NCBI GenBank assembly: GCA_964598225.1
Contig: CAZRBG010000105.1
Span: 1-12,895 of the forward strand
Reading direction: 5' to 3'
DNA from: SG8-4 sp964598225
Lineage (GTDB): Bacteria > Planctomycetota > Phycisphaerae > Sedimentisphaerales > Anaerobacaceae
Length of the DNA stretch: 12,895 nt
Part shown: positions 7,251 through 12,895 of the stretch, in pieces
How the letters are laid out: the number at the start of each line of letters is the position of its first letter
Numbering within the stretch: the first letter of the stretch is position 1
Notes under the pieces: model-generated
Told to the model about the DNA's origin: nothing
What the model saw: only the letters and a program-made list of their open reading frames with translations
Database searches by the model: none
Position numbers and translations under genes: made by a program

Positions 7251-8528
7251 ATGGCTCTAAACACGGAACAACACTCTGACTGTGCACGATGCGACAGCGT
7301 TGTCCGAGAGCGTTCGTTCCCCCATCCATACAAAGCAGCTCTGGCGATTTGTAGTGATGTCGACTGCACACCTGATTTTGCTACATATCGTGAGATTATG
7401 CGCTTCCTAAACACGGCGGAAAAGACTCGAATCGGCACCGGACTTAATATGGAAGTGGGAAACAGTATGTATTTCCTTGCGCCGTCTTTCCGGTATGCAT
7501 ACTGGAATTTATCTGAGCCAGAGCGTGAGCATACGCGGGAATTGATTCGGAGTGGTTACATCGATTGCCTGCATTCAATAGGTGAGGACGCTCGAATCCG
7601 AGAACATGCTGCCGGAGCATACGAAGAGTTGTCTCGTCATGACTGTTGGTTAAAGGTGTGGGTCGATCACAGTAAGACTCCGACCAATTTTGGACCGGAT
7701 CTTATGAGGGGGCACGGGGACGAAGCTGGCCACTCCGCCTATCACGCAGATTTAGCTGCGGCTTACGGCATTTGTTTTGTTTGGAGAGGAAGGGTGACTA
7801 GTGCTGTGGCGCAAGAATCAGAAGGCTCGATCCGAGGCATTTTATCAAGAGAGCACGTGCTCGGCAGTGTTTTGTCTTTGGGTAAACATGCAATGAAATC
7901 ATTCATCGGATCTCATGGGTGTGCGCGATACAGGAGTATTGCTGAAAATCGTTTGCTTTGGCCGATTACTTTGCGCGACGGCAATAGACTGTATGAGTTT
8001 CAACGCAGCAACCCTCATTGGGCGGGGCCCGGATGTGCCTCCGGTAGAGACCTGGCTGAGGTATTGTCGACAAAAGTCCTCGATTCGCTTATTGCTGCAG
8101 GGGGAATGAGTATAATCTACACCCATTTCTGTGCGGAAATGGCACCTGATACAATACTGCACCCCCGTACGGTTGAAGGATTGCGCAGACTCGCTGAATA
8201 TTATGCTGATGGTAAGATACTTGTTACTACAACGCAACGACTTCTCTGCTACTGCCGCGCGCGAGAGGAGGTTTCAGCGGAATGTCGGCCGATGCCAGAT
8301 CGCAGCATCGAGATACATCTACATCATGGCAAAGCAGCGATATCAGATATACCACTGGAAGACACGGACTTATCAGGGCTTACTTTCTACACGCCCGATC
8401 CAGCCAGAACCAGGATATATTGGAAAGGGCAAGAGGTGACTTCTACCACGAGGAACCCACCGGATGAAACGGGTAAGCCAAGTGTGTCGATAATATGGCT
8501 TCCACTGGACTTTCCTCCTTTGGTATGA
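7251..8528 (+). CDS. Polysaccharide-deacetylase-like (NodB-type fold) protein, divergent
   Basis: This 425-residue soluble protein has no signal peptide. The order resembles a NodB-type deacetylase barrel: a first strand 'YKAALAICSDVDCT' (27-40) with Asp residues where the catalytic/metal Asp sits, 'GYIDCLHSIGE' (102-112) with a histidine at the metal-ligand position, a conserved 'VWVDHSKTPTNFG' (136-148), and a late 'MSIIYTHF' (286-293) resembling the last barrel strand with its His. A canonical HxxxH pair after the second strand is not clear ('HSIGED'), so metal binding may use other ligands or be lost. A beta-rich tail follows (about 350-425). It lies between two sulfotransferase genes, so a glycan-modifying role (de-N-acetylation or related hydrolysis) is inferred from context. 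N-deacetylation followed by N-sulfation is one possible logic. The start is ATG 7251; a TTG directly precedes it. No clear Shine-Dalgarno. Confidence 0.55.
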   Translation: MALNTEQHSDCARCDSVVRERSFPHPYKAALAICSDVDCTPDFATYREIMRFLNTAEKTRIGTGLNMEVGNSMYFLAPSFRYAYWNLSEPEREHTRELIRSGYIDCLHSIGEDARIREHAAGAYEELSRHDCWLKVWVDHSKTPTNFGPDLMRGHGDEAGHSAYHADLAAAYGICFVWRGRVTSAVAQESEGSIRGILSREHVLGSVLSLGKHAMKSFIGSHGCARYRSIAENRLLWPITLRDGNRLYEFQRSNPHWAGPGCASGRDLAEVLSTKVLDSLIAAGGMSIIYTHFCAEMAPDTILHPRTVEGLRRLAEYYADGKILVTTTQRLLCYCRAREEVSAECRPMPDRSIEIHLHHGKAAISDIPLEDTDLSGLTFYTPDPARTRIYWKGQEVTSTTRNPPDETGKPSVSIIWLPLDFPPLV

Positions 8529-8624
8529 ACCAGGCAGTCGTGTCAGTTCAAGGTTGAATTCGCAGGCTTACTCTGGCGAGTTGCGGCCAAACGGATTGAT
8601 AGATATTTGTATAGCATTGATGGC

Positions 8625-8631
8625 GAGAAAG
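8625..8631 (+). promoter_or_regulatory. Shine-Dalgarno-like site for the second sulfotransferase
   Basis: GAGAAAG lies 7 bases before ATG 8639, followed by TAGCGTT. The leader closely resembles that of the first sulfotransferase gene (GAGAAAGGCGTT before its ATG). The 110-bp gap 8529-8638 shows no clear promoter or terminator otherwise. Confidence 0.55.
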
Positions 8632-8638
8632 TAGCGTT

Positions 8639-9610
8639 ATGATTGATTACATATTCATCGCAGGGGATGCCCGTTCCGGATCGACGTTCACGGAACAACT
8701 GCTTTCCAACCATCCTGACATAGAAGGGATGGGGGAATTGCAGAAATTGTCGCTGCAATTCGACAGGGATGGAATATGGTCAAACCACGCAGGGCTGTGT
8801 GGTTGTGGCGTTCGGATTTCAGATTGTCCGGTCTGGGCGGGGATAGCCTCAGACATAGCAGGTGAGTATGGAGTAGATATCATTGCACATCCGTACTCCT
8901 TTCGCATTTCGGATGTGGGAAGGGAGTTGGATTTAGGAGCGAAAGCCCTTCGGCATTACCTCTTTCATTACGGGTATCGTTCCATTAGTTATGCGAGACT
9001 GCAGTTGTCAGCTACTCTGGACAGAAAAATAGACGGCCGAACTAAGCCAAGATTCGGTGAGCGAAGGCTGTTTGTCGCTGAACGATTCGCCCAGCGAGTT
9101 GGCATTAAGGCTGTGGCGGACAATTCCAAAGATTGTGCCAGTATGATCGATCTCTATCGGGCTACTGAGGGGCGACTCAAAATCTTGTGGTTGACTCGCG
9201 ACGTTCGGGCGATTGCTGCTTCAAAGGCTCGGCTATGGTCAAGAGATATGGTTGACAGCGCCCGACTTTGGCGACGGATCAACGTTCGTATCCGACGGGC
9301 CTTATCCTGCTTCGAGCGTGATAGCTGGCTCCAGATCAAGTATGAAGATTTGTGCCAGGATACACAAAGCACATGCCGTCGCATCTGTGATTTCCTTGGC
9401 TACGATCATACGGACGAGATGTGTGCGCTCAAAGCTGTAATCCACCATACCATTGGCGGTGATTCCGTGCGACTTCGTGGTGTTCGAAAAGTTATTCCGG
9501 CTCTAGACAAGTGGCGCAAAGTAATAGACCCGGATCAGGAGGAACGTATCTGGAATGTGGCTGGGGCCTTTGCCGAAAGTGTAGGTTACACCAAAGAGTC
9601 GCTGCCATAA
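8639..9610 (+). CDS. Second sulfotransferase family protein
   Basis: This 323-residue protein has the same module order as the one encoded at 6243-7181 but is clearly diverged. The 5'-phosphosulfate loop 'GDARSGST' (9-16) follows strand 'YIFIA'. Next come 'LSNHPDIEGMGEL' (22-34), the Cys element 'CGCGVRISDCPVW' (54-66), 'ADNSKDCASM' (160-169), the 3'-phosphate site 'LTRDVRAIAASK' (185-196), 'IKYEDLCQD' (233-241) and 'HTIGGDSVRLRG' (270-281). A family-typical insert with basic residues sits around 80-145. The predicted role is PAPS-dependent sulfation at a second position or on a second sugar of the exported glycan. ATG 8639 is supported by GAGAAAG at 8625-8631. Two different sulfotransferases in one locus suggest sulfation at more than one site; divergence makes a recent local duplication unlikely. 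Confidence 0.87.
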   Translation: MIDYIFIAGDARSGSTFTEQLLSNHPDIEGMGELQKLSLQFDRDGIWSNHAGLCGCGVRISDCPVWAGIASDIAGEYGVDIIAHPYSFRISDVGRELDLGAKALRHYLFHYGYRSISYARLQLSATLDRKIDGRTKPRFGERRLFVAERFAQRVGIKAVADNSKDCASMIDLYRATEGRLKILWLTRDVRAIAASKARLWSRDMVDSARLWRRINVRIRRALSCFERDSWLQIKYEDLCQDTQSTCRRICDFLGYDHTDEMCALKAVIHHTIGGDSVRLRGVRKVIPALDKWRKVIDPDQEERIWNVAGAFAESVGYTKESLP

Positions 9611-9645
9611 GTTCCGTAGTCCGCCCCCAATAGGTGGTTTGGCCG

Positions 9646-9918
9646 ATGGTAAGAAAATCGAGCTTTTTGCCGGTATTGTTATTTGTGATTTGCTCTGCAT
9701 CATTCGCTGTCTTTACTGATGATGACTGGTGTGGGTTTCGGGGCTTGGAAAGGGAAGGGCGATCTGATTCACAGGCCGCGCCGATTGAGTGGTCGTCATC
9801 CAAAAACGTGCTGTGGAAAACTACTATTCCTGGCCGAGGTCATTCATCGCCGATTGTGTGCGGCGATAAGGTAGAAATTGTGTCAGAATCATCTTGGGAT
9901 AAATATTGCCATGTATAG
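9646..9918 (+). pseudogene. N-terminal remnant of a secreted PQQ-like beta-propeller protein
   Basis: The frame starts at ATG 9646 with a convincing signal peptide (basic 'VRKSS', hydrophobic 'FLPVLLFVICSASFA'). It continues into the first blade of a PQQ-like (BamB-type) repeat protein: 'DDDWCGFRGLEREGRSD', 'IEWSSSKNVLWKTTIPGRGHSSPIVCGDKV'. This opening is typical of large secreted proteins of Planctomycetota and relatives, which run several hundred residues; here the frame ends after about 90. Two positions usually Trp or Pro are Cys ('DWCG', 'VCGD'), suggesting decay. Family similarity stops around 9880, and the last codons overlap the start of the next glycosyltransferase gene (ATG 9911). 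The most likely explanation is a deletion or recombination that removed the propeller and placed the glycosyltransferase at the break. A short expressed secreted peptide cannot be excluded. Confidence 0.7.
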
Positions 9919-11056
9919 AAAAGCTTCGAGACCTCACATTTGCTTCATTGCACATAATGCATATGGAGCCCTTACCGGTAGAAACACCGCGCATGCGGGC
10001 GGTATTGAACGGCAAACATCGTTGATGGCACGTTGGTTTGCACGTGCAGGTTACGAAGTTAGTATGATTAACTGGGATGAAGGACAGGTGGATGGTTCTC
10101 TAGTTTCAGGCGTGCGAGTTTTCAAGATTTGTCAGAAAGACGCTGGGATAAGAGGATTAAGATTCTTCTGGCCTCGATGGAGCAGCCTCAATAGAGCCAT
10201 GGCGAGAGCTAACGCGGATATTTACTACTATAACTGCGGGGATTCAGGCTTAGGTCAGGTTGCGATGTGGGCTCGCAGACATGGCCGTAAATGCGTGTAC
10301 TCCGTTGCCAACACCCCCGATTGCGATCCTGCCTTGCCGGCGTTGAAACCGAGACGTGAGCGGATGTTGTATAGTTACGGCTTAAGGCATTCTGATGCAG
10401 TGGTAGTTCAGACCCGCACACAACAGAAAATGTTACGCGATGGATTTGGAATTGACTCTGAATTGATTCCCATGCCCTGCGAGGGAGTATCAAAAAATGC
10501 CAAAAGACATTTAGAAACGGCAAATGATAAATCTATGCGCGTACTTTGGGTAGGTCGATTCAGCAGGGAAAAGCGACTTGAATGGCTTCTTGATGTGGCA
10601 GAATGTTGTCCCGAAATAGAATTCGATGTTGTTGGTTCAGCCAACCTACGATCGGATTATTCTGATGAGCTGAGTCGTCGTGCCGCTGGAATCTCGAATA
10701 TCAAGCTACATGGCCGAGTTTTGTATGACAACATGGCGGAGCATTATCATCGGTCTGGCGTATTATGCTGTACATCTGTGTACGAAGGATTTCCGAATAC
10801 GTTTCTTGAGGCGTGGAGCTGTGGTCTTCCAGTTGTGTCTACGTTTGATCCTGATGACGTAATTGTTAGCAACAACTTGGGACGCACTGCTTCAAATGTA
10901 GAGGATTTAGCCCAATCCCTCCGTCACCTCCTGAACGATGTTGAGCAATATAGAGTTGTTTCGGAAGCAGGCCGGTCATACTATTTGCAAAATCACTCTC
11001 TTCATGTGTCTATGCAAAAATTTGCCCGGTTGTTTGAAAGCTTGAACTCACGGTAG
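9911..11056 (+). CDS. Glycosyltransferase family 4 protein (GT-B fold)
   Basis: This 381-residue retaining glycosyltransferase has an N-terminal acceptor domain that opens with 'PHICFIAHNAYGAL' and the glycine-rich 'AGGIERQ' (29-35), with 'ADIYYYNCGDSGLG' later. The C-terminal donor domain opens with 'VLWVGRFSREKRLEWLLDVA' (211-230; R and K contact the nucleotide diphosphate) and carries the E-x7-E motif 'EGFPNTFLEAWSCGLPVV' (292-309; E292 and E300). The predicted reaction is transfer of a sugar from a nucleotide sugar to the growing lipid-linked oligosaccharide on the cytoplasmic face. Donor and linkage are unknown. The frame is open upstream to 9878, but that part overlaps the decayed PQQ fragment, so ATG 9911 is preferred. 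The next glycosyltransferase gene starts 24 bp after its stop, consistent with one transcript. Confidence 0.9.
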   Translation: MYRKASRPHICFIAHNAYGALTGRNTAHAGGIERQTSLMARWFARAGYEVSMINWDEGQVDGSLVSGVRVFKICQKDAGIRGLRFFWPRWSSLNRAMARANADIYYYNCGDSGLGQVAMWARRHGRKCVYSVANTPDCDPALPALKPRRERMLYSYGLRHSDAVVVQTRTQQKMLRDGFGIDSELIPMPCEGVSKNAKRHLETANDKSMRVLWVGRFSREKRLEWLLDVAECCPEIEFDVVGSANLRSDYSDELSRRAAGISNIKLHGRVLYDNMAEHYHRSGVLCCTSVYEGFPNTFLEAWSCGLPVVSTFDPDDVIVSNNLGRTASNVEDLAQSLRHLLNDVEQYRVVSEAGRSYYLQNHSLHVSMQKFARLFESLNSR

Positions 11057-11080
11057 TCTTGTGAACAAACGATTATTCAT

Positions 11081-12208
11081 ATGAAATTAGCTCTATTCAG
11101 CCGATATCCTGAGGACTCGGCCTGTCCCAAGGGCGGCATAGAATCCGTTACTGTAGTTTTGGTGAAGGCTCTGTCCCACCTTGAGGGTCTGGATATCCAC
11201 GTGATCACTCTGGAGCGGGAGAGAACTAAAGTTGTTGTCGAATACGATGGAGATGTGACCGTTCATCGACTGCCGCGTACCGGCTGGCCTGAGATATTGG
11301 ATGTTGTGGCTGGCCCTGGCAAGAGACAATTGATCAAATATGTTTCTGAACTGAAGGCGGATGTCTTGCACACCCATGAGACGTTCGGCCTGTGTCTTGG
11401 TAATACTTCGATCCCACACGTGTTTACAGTTCACGGATTCGACAGCGCAAATCTCATTGCAGATTCTGCTAAATTTGCAGGATTTCGCTCAGCCCTGTGG
11501 AGACAAATAGAACGATGGGGATTGTCTAAGCAGCGGCACATAATATCCATCACGCCTTATGTGCGGGCAATGATTGAGCCGTACACCAATGCGAATATTT
11601 ACGATATCGATAATCCCGTAGACAAACGTTACTTCGAGGTTGTTAGAAGCGCCGAACCAGGCCGCATTCTATGCGTTGGTTGGATAAACGAGAGAAAGAA
11701 TACACTCGGTTCTGTTGAGGCCTTTGCTCGCATAGCGTCTGATTTTGAAGATGCAACTCTCGTCATTGCCGGTGAGGCCAAGGAGTCAGAGTATTTCAAT
11801 AGGGTCCTGCATAGTATCCAGAAACACAAACTTGCTGATCGCATTGAAATGTTGGGACATATCGACCGTGGCCGACTGACAGAGGAACTGGCCAGGGCCG
11901 GCGTCCTTCTGCTGCCTTCACGGCAGGAGAATGCGCCGATGGCCATTGCCGAAGCTATGGCGGCGGGTGTGCCGGTCATTGCTTCGAATCGGTGCGGCAT
12001 GCCTTACATGATCGAAGAGGGCAGAACGGGCTTCTTGGTTGATCCGGAATCAACCGACCAGATTGCAGATCGCTTGTCAAAACTAATCGGGTCCAGACAA
12101 CTGCGAACCCAGATGGCCGAGGCAGGGTGTCAGATAGCTATGCAGCGATTCCACCCTAAGGCTGTCGCCGAGAAGACGAAAGCTGTATACGAGGCAATAT
12201 GTGCATGA
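11081..12208 (+). CDS. Glycosyltransferase family 4 protein (GT-B fold), second
   Basis: This 375-residue protein is full length for GT4. The N-terminal domain begins 'KLALFSRYPED' with 'KGGIESV' (17-23) and carries 'ADVLHTHETFG' (93-103) and 'FTVHGFDS' (115-122), typical of acceptor-side loops. The C-terminal domain begins 'RILCVGWINERKNTLGSVEAF' (195-215; R205 and K206 for the diphosphate) and has the E-x7-E motif in 'RQENAPMAIAEAMAAGVPVIAS' (281-302; E283 and E291), then 'GFLVDP'. It should add a sugar to the same lipid-linked intermediate as its neighbour. 'NAPMAIAEA' resembles the hexosyl- and mannosyl-type members, but that does not fix the donor. ATG 11081 has no clear Shine-Dalgarno. 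It is the last gene before a roughly 530-bp repeat-rich gap, and no terminator hairpin is evident after its stop. Confidence 0.92.
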   Translation: MKLALFSRYPEDSACPKGGIESVTVVLVKALSHLEGLDIHVITLERERTKVVVEYDGDVTVHRLPRTGWPEILDVVAGPGKRQLIKYVSELKADVLHTHETFGLCLGNTSIPHVFTVHGFDSANLIADSAKFAGFRSALWRQIERWGLSKQRHIISITPYVRAMIEPYTNANIYDIDNPVDKRYFEVVRSAEPGRILCVGWINERKNTLGSVEAFARIASDFEDATLVIAGEAKESEYFNRVLHSIQKHKLADRIEMLGHIDRGRLTEELARAGVLLLPSRQENAPMAIAEAMAAGVPVIASNRCGMPYMIEEGRTGFLVDPESTDQIADRLSKLIGSRQLRTQMAEAGCQIAMQRFHPKAVAEKTKAVYEAICA

Positions 12209-12249
12209 TGGTTTTTGACTTAAACAATTGGCCGGGTACACAGAAGCCG

Positions 12250-12270
12250 TTTATATTGAAGCATTGAGGA
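12250..12270 (+). repeat. Isolated copy of the 21-bp repeat unit
   Basis: This segment agrees with the array unit at 12536-12556 at about 16 of 21 positions (shared TTTA.ATTGA.GCATTG core). It lies 41 bp after the preceding stop codon, 119 bp before the array begins and not in its 21-bp register. It may be a displaced or founder unit. Confidence 0.5.
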
Positions 12271-12338
12271 ATAAATGTGAAAATCACACACGGAATGGTC
12301 TTAGGAAATCAACGACAGATCGAGTCTAAAACCACTCA

Positions 12339-12379
12339 ATCCGCGAAATCCGTGTTAACTTGTGCCATAGGTATCCGTG
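12339..12379 (+). repeat. Short ATCCGYG repeat cluster
   Basis: ATCCGCG (12339-12345), ATCCGTG (12348-12354) and ATCCGTG (12373-12379) lie in one 41-bp stretch, with a diverged ACTTGTG at 12358-12364. It resembles the short ATCCGTG-type intergenic repeats seen beside small mobile-looking genes in varied bacteria (recalled knowledge, not checked). No gene is attached to it here. The rest of 12209-12388 shows nothing else I can support. Confidence 0.5.
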
Positions 12380-12388
12380 GCTTCTGTT

Positions 12389-12640
12389 TTTCCATCGTGG
12401 CAAATCACGCTTACATCGATCCTTTGCAGGCTTGCATTGACCTTTTGGAAACTTACATTGTGTCAGATTAACCTTACAACAAGACGATGTAAACTTACAG
12501 CGCGGCATTGTACACTTACATTACGGGGATGCAGGTTTACATTGAGGCATTGCTGGCTTGCATTGAGGCATTGAAAGTTTACATCAATGGATTGTAAACG
12601 TGCATCGATGTGATGTAATTGTACATTTGCTCGATGCAAT
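12389..12640 (+). repeat. Tandem array of about 12 degenerate 21-bp units with dyad symmetry
   Basis: Units of exactly 21 bp run without gaps. Ten to eleven good units start at 12410, 12431, 12452, 12473, 12494, 12515, 12536, 12557, 12578, 12599 and 12620, and a weaker first unit starts at 12389. Each begins YKTRCA (mostly CTTACAT or TTTACAT), and many end ATTGNA or ATGTAA. The unit at 12578 is TTTACA-N9-TGTAAA, a perfect 6-bp dyad; those at 12473 and 12599 show partial versions. Individual units differ substantially while keeping exact spacing. As 21 is two helical turns, the conserved half-sites would face the same side of the DNA. The array lies between a glycosyltransferase gene and another partial gene. 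It may be a multi-site protein-binding region, an iteron-like element, or a neutral minisatellite; nothing in the sequence decides between them. Confidence 0.85.
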
Positions 12641-12735
12641 CGACAACATGAATATGACTTTTCAACCTGTCATGCGAGCAATTCGGTATCCTTATAGGGC
12701 TAACCAAAGCATTCCTTGGAACTTCTAAGTTGCAC

Positions 12736-12895
12736 ATGATTCGAAAAGTAGCTGCTTACATCATTTTAGTGAATGTGTATGGCTTGACGTTGTTGATGGC
12801 CACCGTAGGGCGCATAATACCGCGTCGGCGGTGGAAACCGAATGGTCGAATTCTGATCACGGGAACCTTCTTTAATCCAAACTGGTATCTTTCAC
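12736..12895 (+). CDS. Probable glycosyltransferase, N-terminal part (3' end outside window)
   Basis: An open frame from ATG 12736 runs 53 codons to the window edge without a stop. It begins with a hydrophobic segment (about residues 5-25, 'VAAYIILVNVYGLTLLMATVG') followed by a basic stretch 'RIIPRRRWKPNGR', consistent with a membrane anchor with a positive cytosolic side. A strand and loop follow, 'ILITGTFFNPNWYLS'. That last motif resembles the opening of GT4-type glycosyltransferases that start with ITGTF/FNPNW-type sequences after a basic lead, and the locus context agrees. Only the N-terminus is available, so the family call is tentative. The gene starts 96 bp after the 21-bp repeat array. 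Between 12641 and 12735 I see no clear promoter or ribosome-binding site. Confidence 0.6.
   Translation, partial: MIRKVAAYIILVNVYGLTLLMATVGRIIPRRRWKPNGRILITGTFFNPNWYLS

Noticed and set aside
8529..8638. Sigma-70-type promoter before the second sulfotransferase (TTGCGG 8581 with TTGTAT about 8607)
   Set aside because: The spacer would be about 20 bp and both hexamers are poor, so it is not supported.
12277..12471. A 64-codon open frame starting at GTG 12277
   Set aside because: It runs through the ATCCGYG cluster into the 21-bp array, has no family resemblance and no ribosome-binding site.
12389..12640. Possible CRISPR array
   Set aside because: The units abut with no unique spacers between repeats, the period is only 21 bp, and no cas gene is present.

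Overview
The window looks like part of an extracellular polysaccharide (capsule or exopolysaccharide) biosynthesis locus from a Gram-negative-type bacterium, most plausibly a Planctomycetota or other PVC-group member. That placement is an inference. It rests on the remnant of a secreted PQQ-like beta-propeller protein of the 'FRG...EW...N..WK..IPG.G.SSPIV.GDK' type that is abundant in that group, on two bacterial sulfotransferases in one glycan locus, and on the scarcity of clear Shine-Dalgarno sequences. No rRNA, tRNA or taxonomic marker gene is present.

Layout. The left edge (3-257) holds the C-terminal part of a RelE/ParE-type toxin. A small four-helix-bundle protein gene (415-795) follows, bracketed by arrays of degenerate 8-bp repeats (345-408 and 793-888). 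Then comes a co-directional run of glycan genes: an O-antigen ligase/polymerase-like membrane protein (892-2307), a SAM-dependent methyltransferase (2352-4507) split by a complete IS4-family insertion sequence (2636-3960), a Wzx-like flippase (4580-6208), a sulfotransferase (6243-7181), a divergent polysaccharide-deacetylase-like protein (7251-8528), a second sulfotransferase (8639-9610), a decayed PQQ-propeller N-terminus (9646-9918), two GT4-type glycosyltransferases (9911-11056 and 11081-12208), and the start of a third probable glycosyltransferase that runs off the right edge (12736-12895). Every host gene is on the plus strand; only the transposase is on the minus strand.

How the genes work together. 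GT4 enzymes would build a lipid-linked oligosaccharide at the inner face of the membrane. The flippase would move it across, and the Wzy/WaaL-like protein would polymerise or ligate it. Sulfotransferases, the methyltransferase and possibly the deacetylase-like protein would decorate it, so a sulfated and originally methylated glycan is the natural prediction. The methyltransferase is currently broken, but the insertion is fully resolvable: a 9-bp target duplication and 15-bp terminal inverted repeats are visible, and removing the element with one duplication copy restores a continuous 273-codon frame.

The most unusual non-coding structure is the 12.2-12.7 kb gap. It holds an approximately 12-unit tandem array of exactly 21-bp units (12389-12640), many with dyad symmetry (TTACA...TGTAA), an isolated related unit at 12250-12270, and a short ATCCGYG repeat cluster (12339-12379). 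The 8-bp arrays around the four-helix-bundle gene form a second structured, probably mobile or amplifying, non-coding feature. I found no CRISPR array and no clearly new defence or metabolic system. The candidates for something undescribed are the two repeat systems.
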